The translations under genes were made by a program, and so were the position numbers. A stretch of 64,000 nucleotides of DNA from Janthinobacterium violaceinigrum. GTDB taxonomy: Bacteria; Pseudomonadota; Gammaproteobacteria; Burkholderiales; Burkholderiaceae_D. The stretch is from contig NZ_WFLI01000001.1 of assembly GCF_009208555.1 (NCBI RefSeq), positions 1 to 64,000 of the forward strand. The letters run 5' to 3'. Below the pieces are notes generated by a model, which ran no database searches, was not told where the DNA came from, and saw only the letters and a list, made by a program, of their open reading frames with translations. Positions 63,770-64,000 of the stretch are shown piece after piece (position 1 is the first letter of the stretch; every line of letters begins with the position of its first letter).

Positions 63770-64000
63770 ATGACTAGACAGGTGGCGCTCGGAAGCTTGC
63801 GTTTCTTCGAGGCGGCGGCCAGGCTGGGCAGCTTTGTCCAGGCGGCCGATGAATTGCATGTCACGCACGGGGCGGTGAGCCGGCAAATCCGGCTGCTGGA
63901 AACGTCGCTGGGCACGGCCCTGTTCGAACGGCGCAACCGCGGCGTGTTCCTCCTGGCCGCCGGCGTGCAGCTGCGCGATGCCGTCCAGCAGGCGTTCGAA
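63770..64000 (+). CDS. LysR-family regulator, N-terminal part
   Basis: The first 77 residues show a LysR winged HTH: VALGSLRFFEAAARLGSFVQAADELHVTHGAVSRQIRLLE. The gene runs off the right edge. LRFFEAAARLGSFVQAADEL is typical of the GcvA/AmpR-like subgroup. It diverges from the LysE exporter and probably activates it. The ATG is preceded by AAAAAATGACAGATC. Confidence 0.85.
   Translation, partial: MTRQVALGSLRFFEAAARLGSFVQAADELHVTHGAVSRQIRLLETSLGTALFERRNRGVFLLAAGVQLRDAVQQAFE

Overview
The window is a high-GC (roughly 63-65%, estimated by eye) betaproteobacterial chromosome segment, most like Oxalobacteraceae (Janthinobacterium, Duganella or Massilia type). The grounds are coding style, a phc-type signalling operon, a SigF/NrsF/MrpX cluster, and dense TonB-receptor and one- and two-component regulation. 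No tRNA, rRNA, CRISPR array, transposase or prophage gene was seen. Both ends are cut inside genes: a FecR-type gene at the left and a LysR regulator at the right.

Region 1-5000 is a minus-strand block. It holds an exported DUF4331 protein, a small lipoprotein, a TPR protein and a HupE/UreJ-type membrane protein with an EF-hand, followed by a FecI/FecR-type sigma/anti-sigma pair. Region 5370-9400 is a reactive-chlorine / methionine-oxidation defence cluster. sigF-nrsF diverges from DUF1223, a b-type cytochrome, a Tat-exported MsrP-like molybdoenzyme and a Met/Lys/Asp repeat peptide (MrpX), with a SigF-like promoter (GTAACC-N16-CGAA) in the divergent gap. Region 9500-24700 is mixed: a TonB-like protein, MFS exporter, DUF5071, CAT-type acetyltransferase, AraC and hydrolase genes, LysE, a YeiH/YeiE-type pair, flavodoxin oxidoreductase versus XRE-cupin regulator, chemoreceptor, DUF378, cytochrome c and EamA exporter. 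Region 24900-27000 is a run of poorly recognised small genes, one of them frameshifted.

Region 27000-31600 is a phytate-phosphorus operon (TonB receptor plus beta-propeller phytase) behind a good Pho box spaced for a -10 element. Region 33960-38800 is a four-gene operon matching the phcBSRQ quorum-sensing system: methyltransferase, membrane histidine kinase, receiver-kinase protein and receiver protein with its own output domain. Region 40755-47135 has a large TonB receptor beside a periplasmic M16 peptidase, separated by an AT-rich gap. Region 49552-51146 is queE-queD-tadA (wobble-base tRNA modification). Region 51266-54961 is a Fur-box-preceded heme receptor followed by a HemS-like protein that unusually has a signal peptide.

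The right part (55000-64000) carries housekeeping and envelope genes: LD-carboxypeptidase, DUF418, SRAP/YedK, mntP, uppP and LysE/LysR. The mntP leader and the 60807-60925 gap share a related palindromic element. The mntP leader also has two crossed complementary segments next to the ribosome binding site, which suggests a folded regulatory RNA.
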